This document shows positions 1-6,121 of a stretch of DNA of 7,950 nt, one piece after another. Location of the stretch: the NCBI GenBank assembly GCA_018699755.1, contig JABIRQ010000192.1, positions 1 through 7,950 on the forward strand. The letters are read 5' to 3'. Positions within the stretch are counted from its first letter, which is position 1; each line of letters opens with the position of its first letter. The translations under genes were made by a program, and so were the position numbers. The notes under the pieces are model-generated. The model was not told where the DNA came from. It did no database searches and worked only from the letters and a program-made list of their open reading frames with translations. This DNA comes from Rhodospirillaceae bacterium. Its GTDB lineage: Bacteria > Pseudomonadota > Alphaproteobacteria > CADEGL01.

Positions 1-815
1 GCCATTCGATGCTGTGCGAGCCGATGGTCGAGGGGAGGGCCAAGGGCGGCCTGCTCGATGGTGAACGCCTGCTGTCGCTGGCGGATGGCGGCAAGCTCCA
101 CCACATGTCCTGCACCTCGTCCTTCGCCGAGTACGCGGTGATCGCGGAGAGTGGTTGCGTGCCCATCGACGACGCGATCCCGGACACCGTCGCCGCCCTG
201 GTCGGCTGCGCCGTCACGACGGGCTTCGGCGCCGCGGTCAACGACGCCGGGATCAAGCCTGGCGGCTCGGTCGCGGTCTGGGGCGTCGGCGGGGTCGGCC
301 TCAACGCCGTCATGGGCGCCGTCGTGCAGGGGGCGGAGCGCGTCGTCGCGGTCGATCCGAACCCGCGCAAGGAAGCTGTCGCCAAGCGCTTCGGCGCGAC
401 CGACTACATCAACCCGCGCGAGGTCAACGATGTGCCCGGCGCGCTGCGCGAGATGACCGGCGGGCGCGGCGTCGATGCCGCGATCGACTGCACCGGGCGG
501 CTCGTCGCCCTGGAGCAGGGCTGGGACTCCCTGCGCAAGGCGGGCACCCTGGTCTCGGTCGGCATCCCCCACGAGGGCGACGTGCTGAAGATCGAGGCGC
601 GCATGATCCCCAATTCCATGCGCCGCCTGGTCGGCAGCTATTACGGCGGCGGGGTGCCGGAGCGCGACTTCCGGCGTATCTTTGACCTCTACAAGCGCGG
701 GCGGCTCGATCTCGATGCCCTGGTCGGCGAGACCCTGCCGCTCGAAGGAATCAATGACGCTTTCCGCAAGCTCGAAGCCGGCTACGACACGCGGATGGTC
801 GTCACGTTCGATTGA
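1..815 (+). CDS. Zinc-dependent alcohol dehydrogenase, MDR superfamily (5' truncated by window edge)
   Basis: This is the C-terminal part of a medium-chain zinc alcohol dehydrogenase, which oxidises an alcohol to an aldehyde or ketone with NAD+ in the cytoplasm. The reading frame is open to the left edge. The ATG at 9 is internal: aligned with the paralogue downstream, the Cys two codons after it is the fourth structural-zinc cysteine, so about 100 N-terminal residues lie outside the window. Visible are the third catalytic-zinc ligand (Cys in GCAVTTG, codon 207-209), the Rossmann glycine motif GVGGVG (282-299) and, at the end of the next beta strand, an Asp in VAVDPNP that favours NAD over NADP. 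The C-terminal GSYYGGGVPERDF segment is shared exactly with the next gene. The sequence resembles class III / NDMA-dependent-type dehydrogenases, but the substrate cannot be inferred. The family call is secure; the exact subgroup is not. Confidence 0.9.
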   Translation, partial: HSMLCEPMVEGRAKGGLLDGERLLSLADGGKLHHMSCTSSFAEYAVIAESGCVPIDDAIPDTVAALVGCAVTTGFGAAVNDAGIKPGGSVAVWGVGGVGLNAVMGAVVQGAERVVAVDPNPRKEAVAKRFGATDYINPREVNDVPGALREMTGGRGVDAAIDCTGRLVALEQGWDSLRKAGTLVSVGIPHEGDVLKIEARMIPNSMRRLVGSYYGGGVPERDFRRIFDLYKRGRLDLDALVGETLPLEGINDAFRKLEAGYDTRMVVTFD

Positions 816-832
816 GCGCGAGGAATTGCGGT

Positions 833-908
833 CGTCATGGCCCGGCTTCGCCCGGGCCATCCAGCGGCGCGGAAGGTCTGGATGCCCCGGGCTTCGCGGG
901 GCATGACG
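833..908. repeat. Palindromic intergenic repeat between the two dehydrogenase genes
   Basis: A nested inverted repeat fills most of the 816-942 gap. The outer arms are CGTCATG (833-839) and CATGACG (902-908). ATCCAG (859-864) pairs with CTGGAT (878-883). Each half can also fold alone: TGGCCCGG (838-845) with CCGGGCCA (852-859), and TGCCCCG (883-889) with CGGGGCA (897-903). The 'GTCATGGCCCGG...CCATCCAG' style matches a repeat class I know from many alphaproteobacterial genomes; that recognition is from memory, not a search. It lies 17 bases after the first stop codon and could attenuate read-through or protect the 3' end of the mRNA. No T-run follows it, so it is not a classic terminator. Confidence 0.75.
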
Positions 909-950
909 GGTTAGGGAAGAGAGCGGCGTTCGGGCCGACACGATGAGACT

Positions 951-957
951 GGAGGAG
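951..957 (+). promoter_or_regulatory. Ribosome binding site that fixes the start of the second dehydrogenase
   Basis: GGAGGAG lies six bases before the ATG at 964, ideal Shine-Dalgarno spacing. An in-frame ATG at 943 sits upstream of this motif, has no comparable purine run before it, and would add seven residues (MRLEETR) in front of the conserved KAAVLYA start. The start at 964 is therefore preferred. Confidence 0.75.
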
Positions 958-963
958 ACGAGG

Positions 964-2076
964 ATGCGGACCAAGGCGGCGGTGCTCTATGCGATCAATG
1001 AGCCCCTGGTGATCGAGGAGGTCGAGATCGGCGACCCCAAGGACAGGGAAGTCCTGGTGCGGATGACGGCGACCGGCGTCTGCCGCAGCGACCTGTCGGC
1101 GGCGCGCGGCTTCGGCCGGCCCCATCTGCCGGTCATCCTGGGCCACGAGGCGGCGGCCGAGGTGGTGAAATGCGGCCCCGGCGTGACGCGGGTGAAGCCA
1201 GGCGATCGGATCGTGCTCTCCTGGTCGCCCAATTGCGGCCATTGCTTCTATTGCCTCGAAGCGCGGCCGACCCTGTGTGAGGTCTATACCGAGGCGGCCG
1301 GCGTCGGCACGCTGTGGGACGGCACCAGCCGCATCCGCACGCCGGGCGGCGACAAGATCCATCATTTCTCCCAGACCTCCTCCTTCGCCGAACACATGGT
1401 CGTGCCCGAAGCCGGCTGCGTGCCGATCCATCCGGATATCCCGGCGAGTATCGCGGCCCTGGTGGGCTGCGCGGTGACCACGGGCTACGGCGCGGCGGTC
1501 AACGACGCCAACGTGCGGGCCGGGACGAATGTCGCGATCTGGGGCATCGGCGGAGTCGGCCTCAACGCCCTGATGGGGGCCAAGGTGCGCGGGCCGGCGA
1601 TGATCATCGCGGTCGACGTGAACCCGGAAAAGGAGGCGGTGGCCAAGCGTTTCGGCGCAACCCATTTCGTCAACCCGGGCGAGGTCAACGACGTGCCCGA
1701 GGCGATCCGAGCACTGACCGAGGGCCGGGGGGCGGACTATACGATCGAATGCAGCGGCCGGCCCGAGGCGATCGAGCAAGCCTACCATTCGGCCCGCCCC
1801 GCGGGCACCGTCGTCCCCGTTGGCGAGGCACGCAAGGAGGAGACCGTCACCTTCCCGGCGCGTCTGCTGCCGGACGAACAGAAGCGGATCGTCGGCAGCT
1901 ATTACGGCGGCGGCGTGCCCGAGCGCGATTTTCACCAGATCCTCGGCCTCTACCGCCGGGGCCTGCTGGACCTCGACGCTCTGGTCGGCGAGACCATGCC
2001 GCTCGACCGCATCAACGACGGCTTCCGCATGCTCGACGAAGGCGTTGAGACGCGCAGCGTGGTGGTGTTCGAATAG
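964..2076 (+). CDS. Zinc-dependent alcohol dehydrogenase, MDR superfamily (complete paralogue)
   Basis: This is a complete 370-residue zinc- and NAD-dependent alcohol dehydrogenase, the usual length for the family. The GroES-like N-terminal domain carries catalytic-zinc ligands Cys40 (GVCRSD) and His61 (GHEAAAEV). The structural-zinc lobe has Cys91, Cys94, Cys97 and Cys105 in the C-x2-C-x2-C-x7-C pattern. The third catalytic ligand is Cys169 (GCAVTTG). The Rossmann domain has GIGGVG at 194-199 and Asp218 (AVDVNP), expected to favour NAD(H). All zinc ligands are intact, so the enzyme is probably active. Over the shared region more than half the residues match the upstream gene, with identical stretches such as EAVAKRFGAT and LDLDALVGET, indicating tandem duplication followed by divergence. 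The two genes may be co-transcribed across a 148-base gap containing a palindromic repeat. The group resembles class III / NDMA-dependent-like dehydrogenases, but Arg/Asp/Gly details do not identify a substrate. Confidence 0.93.
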   Translation: MRTKAAVLYAINEPLVIEEVEIGDPKDREVLVRMTATGVCRSDLSAARGFGRPHLPVILGHEAAAEVVKCGPGVTRVKPGDRIVLSWSPNCGHCFYCLEARPTLCEVYTEAAGVGTLWDGTSRIRTPGGDKIHHFSQTSSFAEHMVVPEAGCVPIHPDIPASIAALVGCAVTTGYGAAVNDANVRAGTNVAIWGIGGVGLNALMGAKVRGPAMIIAVDVNPEKEAVAKRFGATHFVNPGEVNDVPEAIRALTEGRGADYTIECSGRPEAIEQAYHSARPAGTVVPVGEARKEETVTFPARLLPDEQKRIVGSYYGGGVPERDFHQILGLYRRGLLDLDALVGETMPLDRINDGFRMLDEGVETRSVVVFE

Positions 2077-2090
2077 AAGCGTCGTGCCAG

Positions 2091-2126
2091 GGCCTCATGC
2101 TTCGAAAAGCTCGGGATGAGGAGGCC
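2091..2126. terminator. Candidate hairpin between convergent genes
   Basis: GGCCTC (2091-2096) can pair with GAGGCC (2121-2126), or CCTCAT (2093-2098) with ATGAGG (2116-2121). A small inner stem, GCTT/AAGC (2099-2110), is also possible. The hairpin sits in the 66-base gap between the stop codons of the dehydrogenase (+) and the transporter (-), where a bidirectional terminator would be expected. No T-tract follows on either strand, so termination is an inference from position. It may be a decayed copy of the CCTCAT-type palindrome seen near 4960. Confidence 0.3.
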
Positions 2127-2142
2127 GGCATCAGGCCGAAGG

Positions 2143-3393
2143 CTATGTCTGCACCGCCGTCTCCGCCGCTTGCGCGATGCGGTCGCGCCGCAGCCAGAGG
2201 CGCAGGCATAGAGCGAGAGTGAGGGCCGCGCCGATGGCGAGCGGCCAGCGCAGGCCCATGAATTCGGAGGCCCAGCCCATCACGAGTGCGCCCAGGGCGG
2301 GGCCGCAGCGGAAGGTCAGGCCGTAGAAGCTCATGACCCGGCCGCGCATGTCCTCGGCGACCGCGTGCTGGACCAAGGTCTGGCTGCCGACGCCGCCGGC
2401 GACCATGGCGAAGCCCGCGACGGCCAGGGCGGGCAGGGCGAGCCACAGGCTGTCCGTCGCGACGAAGGCCAGCAGGGTCAGGCACTGGGCGGCGGAGGCG
2501 AGCAGGACGATCCGAGTCAGGTCCCGCTGGTCGGGCCGGCCGGAAAGCCATAGCCCGCCCAGCATCGCGCCGGCCCCGATGGTGCTGGTCAGGAGGGCGA
2601 GGCCGCCGGCCCCGGCGTCGAACACGGCATCGGCGAAGCCGGGCAGCAGTTCGACGAAGGGCCGGGTGAACAGGCAGACCGTCAGCAACAGCAGGATCAG
2701 GGTGCCGATGCCCTCATGCCGCGCGGTGTAGCGGATGCCCGCGTTCATTTCATGCAGGAAACCGCGTGGCCGGGCGGCCGGTCGCAGGGCCGCCGGATCG
2801 AGCCGCAGCCGGGCGAGACAGACCAGGAAGACGACGAAGGTCAAGCTGTTGACCAGGAAGGCAACCGCCACGCCGCCCCAGACGATCGCCAGGCCCGCTG
2901 CCGCCGGGCCGACGAAGCGTGCCGAATTGAAGATGATCGAGTTGGTGGCCAGGGCCGTGGGCACTTGCTCCCTGGGCACCAGGGCGGGGACCAAAGCCAT
3001 GCGCGCGGGCTGGTTGAAGCCGATGACGACGCCGAGATAGAGGGTCAGGCCGAGCAGCAGTTCGATCGTGATCCAACCCATCGCGGTCAGGGCGAACAGC
3101 ACGACCGAATGGATCATCGCCAGGGCCTGGCTGACCCGGGTCACGCGCAGCCGGTCCCAGCGGTCGGCCGCCGCGCCCGCGATAGGGCCGACGATCAGGC
3201 TGGGAAACAGATCGGCGAAGGAGATGATGCCGAGCCACAGGCCAGAATGGGTCAGCTCCCAGGTCAGCCAGCCGATCGCCACCCGCTGCATCCAGGTGCC
3301 AGTCAGCGAGACAGCGTTGCCCAGGGTGTAGATCGCGAAGTTGCGATGGTGAAGTGCGCCCAGGATGCGCGCCGGGCCGGACGGAAGCTGCAT
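2143..3393 (-). CDS. MFS transporter, EntS-like / MFS_3 family
   Basis: This 416-residue major facilitator superfamily protein is a proton-driven inner-membrane exporter by family. The sequence is dominated by hydrophobic helices, and about twelve can be drawn. The N-terminal block with SLTGTWMQRVAIGWLTWEL is typical of the MFS_3 (Pfam 'transmembrane secretion effector') group that includes enterobactin exporters. The loop 2-3 signature is present as G69-P-x2-G73-x3-D77-R78-x-D80-R81. The second-half motif RGRVMS (350-355) is also characteristic. The C terminus is a short cytoplasmic basic tail (LWLRRDR). The start at 3393 is the only reasonable Met, but its ribosome binding site is weak. The gene converges on the dehydrogenase and diverges from the DadA-like gene. 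The transported compound is unknown: siderophore, drug or metabolite are all possible, and nothing here resembles siderophore biosynthesis. Confidence 0.9.
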   Translation of the reverse strand: MQLPSGPARILGALHHRNFAIYTLGNAVSLTGTWMQRVAIGWLTWELTHSGLWLGIISFADLFPSLIVGPIAGAAADRWDRLRVTRVSQALAMIHSVVLFALTAMGWITIELLLGLTLYLGVVIGFNQPARMALVPALVPREQVPTALATNSIIFNSARFVGPAAAGLAIVWGGVAVAFLVNSLTFVVFLVCLARLRLDPAALRPAARPRGFLHEMNAGIRYTARHEGIGTLILLLLTVCLFTRPFVELLPGFADAVFDAGAGGLALLTSTIGAGAMLGGLWLSGRPDQRDLTRIVLLASAAQCLTLLAFVATDSLWLALPALAVAGFAMVAGGVGSQTLVQHAVAEDMRGRVMSFYGLTFRCGPALGALVMGWASEFMGLRWPLAIGAALTLALCLRLWLRRDRIAQAAETAVQT

Positions 3394-3453
3394 GGCCTAT
3401 TGTGGCACAGGGCAGGGCGGGATAGGGCGAGTAGCATGCCCAGGCGACTGCGG

Positions 3454-3581
3454 CCCCCTCACCCGGCTCACCTACGGCGGTCCACCCTCTCCCTATGGGA
3501 GAGGGTTCACACGGCCCGGTCGAGTCCCTCTCCCATAGGGAGAGGGTGGGCCCCGACGCGGAGCGTTGGGAGGGTGAGGGG
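3454..3581. repeat. Large nested inverted repeat (CCCTCTCCC...GGGAGAGGG type)
   Basis: Two 24-bp arms at 3482-3505 and 3526-3549 are perfect reverse complements. Each arm is itself a near-palindrome, CCCTCTCCC-TAT-GGGAGAGGG on the left and the same with ATA on the right. Outer arms CCCCTCACCC (3455-3464) and GGGTGAGGGG (3572-3581) extend the symmetry. The DNA could form a cruciform and the RNA two or three alternative hairpins. This element type is a familiar intergenic repeat of proteobacteria (from memory). It lies between divergent genes, upstream of both, so a terminator role at a 3' end is unlikely here. Whether it affects either promoter is unknown. Confidence 0.85.
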
Positions 3582-3605
3582 TTCGGCCGGTACCGGCGCG
3601 AAGAT

Positions 3606-3634
3606 TTGGCTCTCCGCCTCTGTCGTCTCATACT
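3606..3634 (+). promoter_or_regulatory. Candidate sigma70 promoter for the DadA-like gene
   Basis: TTGGCT (3606-3611) and CATACT (3629-3634) are separated by 17 bases. Each matches four of six positions of TTGACA and TATAAT. The site lies just downstream of the large inverted repeat and about 38 bases before the start codon. The match is moderate and found by eye; GC-rich alphaproteobacterial promoters are often weaker than this. Confidence 0.35.
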
Positions 3635-3671
3635 CCGGACCATGCAATTCCATCCTTGAGGGAGGATCGAG

Positions 3672-4919
3672 ATGGCACGGAAGGTGGTGATCGTCGGCGC
3701 GGGGGTCGTGGGGCTCGGCTGCGCGAGCTATCTCCAGCGCATGGGCGCCGAGGTGACGATGATCGACCGGGTCGCGCCCGGCATGTCGACCTCCTACGGC
3801 AATGCCGGCGGCATCGCGACGACCATGGTCCTGCCCCTCGCCATGCCCGGCCTGTTCAAGAAATACGTGAACTACTATCTGGATCCGGAAGGTCCGGTGT
3901 CTCTGCGCTGGTCGCATATGCCGGCCATGCTGCCCTTCCTCTGGCAGTTCCTGCGCAACTGCCGGCCCGAGCGGGTCAAGCATTGCACCGAGGCTCTGGC
4001 CGCCTTCATGCCGCCCGCCTACGAGGCCTGGAAGCCGCTCTTCGCCGATGCGAAGCTGGAGCATCTGGTCGGCGGTGGCGGCGGCTTGTGGATCTATGCC
4101 GACGACGCGGCGCTGCAGAAGGACTGGCCGTTCTGGCAGGGGCGGCGGGATTCCGGCCTGGCCTTCCATGCGCTCAACGAGGACGAGCTGCGCCAGATGG
4201 AGCCCGCCGTGGGGCGCGACTGGAAGGCCGGGGTGCTGGAGGAGGATTGGCACTGGGTGCGCAACCCCTACAAGATCTCCGCCGGACTCGCCAAGGTGGT
4301 CGGCGAGCGGGGCGGCACGATCCTGGAGGAGAACGTGCTCGACTTCGACAAGGGCCCCGACGGCAAGCTGCGCGCCGTGATCACCGACAAGGGCCGGCAC
4401 GACTGCGACGACGTGCTGATCTGCGCCGGCGCTTGGTCGGACAAGCTCGCGAAAAAGCTGGGCAGCAAGGTGCCGATGGAAAGCCAGCGCGGCTATCACG
4501 TCATGCTGCCCAATGCCGGGGTCGAGACGCGCCATCTGATCGCCGTCGGATCGGCCAAGATCGCCATCAACACGATGGACGAAGGGGTGCGCATCGTCGG
4601 CGCCTCTGCCTTCCCGGGGATCGACGCACCGCCCGATTGGCGCCAGGCTAAGATGGTGTTGAACTGGGGCAAGCGGGTCCTGCCCGACCTCAACACCGAG
4701 GGCATGACGGAATGGTTCGGCGAACGCCCGCTGACCCCGGATTCCCTGCCGGTGCTCGGCCGCTCGCCCCATTTCAAGAACGCCTATTACGCCTTCGGCC
4801 ACAGCCATATGGGTCTGACCACGGGCGCGGTGACCGGCAAGTTGATGGCTCAGCAGATCATGGGGCAAACGCCGGATATCGATCTGAGCCCGTTCCGAAT
4901 CGACCGGGCGTATTCGTAA
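3672..4919 (+). CDS. FAD-dependent D-amino acid dehydrogenase-like oxidoreductase (DAO/DadA family)
   Basis: This 415-residue flavoprotein belongs to the DAO fold family. DadA-type members oxidatively deaminate D-amino acids to 2-oxo acids and pass electrons to the respiratory chain at the inner face of the membrane. The N terminus has the FAD dinucleotide-binding motif G9-A-G11-V-V-G14 after a hydrophobic strand, with acidic Asp32 (MIDR) at the end of beta 2 for the ribose. STSYGNAGG (39-47) is the usual DadA block contacting the flavin. Near the C terminus, RPLTPDSLPVLG (352-363) and GHSHMGLTTG (376-385) are the conserved substrate-domain and FAD-closing motifs. GGGAGGA at 3660-3666, five bases before the ATG, supports the start. 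Length fits the family (about 415-435). The substrate could be a D-amino acid, hydroxyproline or another secondary amine; I leave the gene symbol blank because dadA orthology is not proven. An Lrp-type regulator faces it downstream. Confidence 0.85.
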   Translation: MARKVVIVGAGVVGLGCASYLQRMGAEVTMIDRVAPGMSTSYGNAGGIATTMVLPLAMPGLFKKYVNYYLDPEGPVSLRWSHMPAMLPFLWQFLRNCRPERVKHCTEALAAFMPPAYEAWKPLFADAKLEHLVGGGGGLWIYADDAALQKDWPFWQGRRDSGLAFHALNEDELRQMEPAVGRDWKAGVLEEDWHWVRNPYKISAGLAKVVGERGGTILEENVLDFDKGPDGKLRAVITDKGRHDCDDVLICAGAWSDKLAKKLGSKVPMESQRGYHVMLPNAGVETRHLIAVGSAKIAINTMDEGVRIVGASAFPGIDAPPDWRQAKMVLNWGKRVLPDLNTEGMTEWFGERPLTPDSLPVLGRSPHFKNAYYAFGHSHMGLTTGAVTGKLMAQQIMGQTPDIDLSPFRIDRAYS

Positions 4920-4932
4920 GGGAGGTGCGAGC

Positions 4933-5021
4933 GGATCCTCGCCCTTCGAGACGGCCCCCTTATCCTGAGGAGCGCGCGCAAGCGCGCGTTCCGAAGGGGT
5001 GCCTCCTCAGGATGAGGATCC
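4933..5021. repeat. Nested palindromic repeat after the DadA-like gene
   Basis: Outer arms GGATCCTC (4933-4940) and GAGGATCC (5014-5021) enclose ATCCTGAGGAG (4962-4972) paired with CTCCTCAGGAT (5003-5013). The centre is an alternating GC stem, GCGCGC (4972-4977) with GCGCGC (4982-4987). CCCCTT/AAGGGG (4956-4961, 4994-4999) gives an alternative pairing. The 'ATCCTGAGGAG...CTTCGAG' wording is typical of a repeat common in Hyphomicrobiales (recognised from memory). It starts 13 bases after the dadA-like stop, in a convergent gap, so it may act as a 3'-end stabiliser or weak terminator. There is no T-tract. Confidence 0.8.
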
Positions 5022-5023
5022 GG

Positions 5024-5039
5024 CGGATTTCGCAATCCG
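5024..5039. repeat. Small stem-loop next to the palindromic repeat
   Basis: CGGATT (5024-5029) and AATCCG (5034-5039) form a perfect six-base stem with a TCGC tetraloop. It directly abuts the preceding repeat. No T-run follows on the + strand. It may add to transcription stop between the convergent genes or be part of the same repeat element. Confidence 0.4.
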
Positions 5040-5073
5040 GACCAACGCGAATCTCATAAAGGAAAACCGGTCG

Positions 5074-5119
5074 CCTCACCCTGAGGAGCGGCCGCCGGGC
5101 CGCGCCTCGAAGGGTGAGG
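5074..5119. repeat. Second palindromic repeat of the CCTCACCCTGAGGAG type
   Basis: CCTCACCCT (5074-5082) and AGGGTGAGG (5111-5119) are perfect inverted arms. An inner stem is GCGGCC (5089-5094) with GGCCGC (5098-5103). Its layout and wording (CTGAGGAG, CTCGAAGG) resemble the element at 4933-5021, so the two look like diverged members of one family about 55 bases apart. It ends eight bases short of the Lrp-type stop codon, placing it at the 3' end of that - strand gene. Confidence 0.8.
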
Positions 5120-5127
5120 GTGGGCAC

Positions 5128-5598
5128 CTACCCCGCGTAACGGACCGGCACGGCGGTCGTGTATTTGAGCTCCTCCATGGCGAAGGAGGAGGAGACGTCG
5201 GCCAGGTCGATGCGCGCGATCAGGGTCTTGTAGACCTCGTCATAGGCGGCGATGTCGGGCACCACGATGCGCAGCATGTAGTCGATCTCGCCGCTCATCC
5301 GATAGAACTCCACGATTTCCGGGATATCGGCCACGGCCTTGGCGAAACGTTCGAACCAGGCGGCATTGTGCTGGTTGGTGCGCACGGCGACGAAGACCGT
5401 GACGCCGACGTTGAGGGCCGCGCGGTCGAGCAGGGCGACCCGGCGGAGGATGACCCCGGCCTCCTCCAGCTTCTGGATGCGCCGCCAGCAGGGAGTGGTG
5501 GACAGGCCGACGGCGGCGGCGATCTCGGCCGTGGACCGAGTCGCATCCTCCTGCAGGAGGATGAGAATCCTCCGGTCGATCTCGTCGAGCGAAATCAT
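5128..5598 (-). CDS. Lrp/AsnC-family transcriptional regulator
   Basis: This 156-residue protein has the standard length and two-domain layout of the family. Residues 4-52 are a winged helix-turn-helix, starting LDEIDRRILILLQEDA, with TAEIAAAVGLS as the first helix-turn and STTPCWRRIQKLEEAGVI as the DNA-recognition helix and wing. Residues about 66-145 are the RAM effector-binding and oligomerisation domain, with the recognisable SGEIDYMLRI (102-111) and a YDEVYKTLIARI helix. Such proteins sense amino acids, form dimers to octamers, and commonly control their own gene and a neighbouring amino acid gene. Plausible targets are the convergent DadA-like gene and the divergent DUF6356-like gene. 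The ATG at 5598 is preceded by AGGAA very close to the start, so translation initiation may be weak. Which amino acid it senses cannot be told. Confidence 0.93.
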   Translation of the reverse strand: MISLDEIDRRILILLQEDATRSTAEIAAAVGLSTTPCWRRIQKLEEAGVILRRVALLDRAALNVGVTVFVAVRTNQHNAAWFERFAKAVADIPEIVEFYRMSGEIDYMLRIVVPDIAAYDEVYKTLIARIDLADVSSSFAMEELKYTTAVPVRYAG

Positions 5599-5614
5599 TT
5601 CCTATTTCTCGGTA

Positions 5615-5637
5615 TTTGGAGAACAGAATTTCCTAAA
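5615..5637. promoter_or_regulatory. Candidate Lrp-type operator upstream of the regulator gene
   Basis: TTTGGAGAA (5615-5623) and TTTCCTAAA (5629-5637) form an imperfect inverted repeat (seven of nine positions) in an AT-rich patch unlike its GC-rich surroundings. The - strand reading of 5621-5635, TAGGAAATTCTGTTC, matches about 11 of 15 positions of the E. coli Lrp consensus YAGHAWATTWTDCTR. It lies 17-39 bases upstream of the regulator's start, suitable for autoregulation. This is a by-eye match in a family with loose sites. Confidence 0.3.
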
Positions 5638-5766
5638 CTAGCCAAATCGAGCAGAAGAAGGCAAACCGATTCCTCGCGATCCCATGTATGGTATTGCAAG
5701 CCTTTGGAGAGAGGCGTCCGGGACGGCCACGCGCACGACACTCGCGTAAGACAGGGGAAAGATTCG

Positions 5767-6036
5767 ATGATTTTGAAGCATTTCACCGAGCATCCGGCCT
5801 CCGTCGACGAGAGCTATACCGAGCATTTCCGCTTCGCCACGGGTACGGGCCTCAAGATGGTCCTGGGCGGGCTCGCCTGCATGTGCCACGGCCTCTTGCC
5901 CTTCGCCTTCGTTACGACGGGCAGCCGCACGATCATCGCGCTCCACAAGAAGGTCAGTACGGGCGCCCGCGCGCCCGTCGCCGCGCGTATCGAGCGCGAA
6001 GGGGCAGCGGATCGCGGGGTTCCCGCGAACGCCTGA
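5767..6036 (+). CDS. Small DUF6356-like membrane protein
   Basis: This 89-residue protein has one clear hydrophobic segment, about residues 29-52 (MVLGGLACMCHGLLPFAFV), then a basic stretch (HKKV) and a polar, probably disordered tail. The N-terminal pattern LKHFTEHPASVDESYTEHFRFATGTGLKM, followed by the HGLLPF motif, is what I recall for DUF6356, a small family of unknown function in Alphaproteobacteria; the name needs a profile search. The frame is open far upstream to 4999, but that part is antisense to the Lrp gene. AGGGGAAAG (5753-5761) five bases before the ATG at 5767, plus onset of conserved sequence there, set the start. It is divergent from the Lrp gene and 85 bases before the next + strand gene. 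No function is proposed. Confidence 0.8.
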   Translation: MILKHFTEHPASVDESYTEHFRFATGTGLKMVLGGLACMCHGLLPFAFVTTGSRTIIALHKKVSTGARAPVAARIEREGAADRGVPANA

Positions 6037-6121
6037 CCAAGTTTCGTCCGGATTGTTGTCTTCCGCTGCCGGTTCGGCCCATTTCCGTCTATAACGGACC
6101 GAGGCGACGGAGGGGCACGGC

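Noticed and set aside
943..963. Earlier ATG for the second dehydrogenase
   Set aside because: It lies upstream of the strong GGAGGAG motif and would add seven residues not expected in the family.
835..1935. Long - strand ORF (366 codons) opposite the second dehydrogenase
   Set aside because: It is antisense to a complete gene with all zinc ligands. Its translation is rich in Arg, Asp, Gly, Ala and His in the manner of GC-rich shadow frames and has no recognisable domain.
2143..3393. Siderophore exporter assignment for the MFS protein
   Set aside because: It resembles EntS-type MFS_3 proteins at family level, but no siderophore synthesis or uptake gene is present, so only the family call is supported.
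2716..3690. + strand ORF of 324 codons opposite the MFS transporter
   Set aside because: The product is low-complexity Gln/Arg/Asp/Gly-rich, and the opposite strand encodes a coherent twelve-helix transporter.
3507..4868. Long - strand ORF (453 codons) opposite the DadA-like gene
   Set aside because: It is a shadow frame of a clear FAD enzyme. It has no domain signature, and its right part runs through the palindromic repeat.
3454..5119. Possible CRISPR array or mobile-element ends from the palindromic repeats
   Set aside because: The repeats are few, not regularly spaced, differ in sequence, and have no spacers, target-site duplications, transposase or cas genes nearby.
4999..5766. Upstream extension of the DUF6356-like frame
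   Set aside because: The extension crosses a palindromic repeat and is antisense to the Lrp gene. Conserved sequence and a ribosome binding site appear only at 5767.
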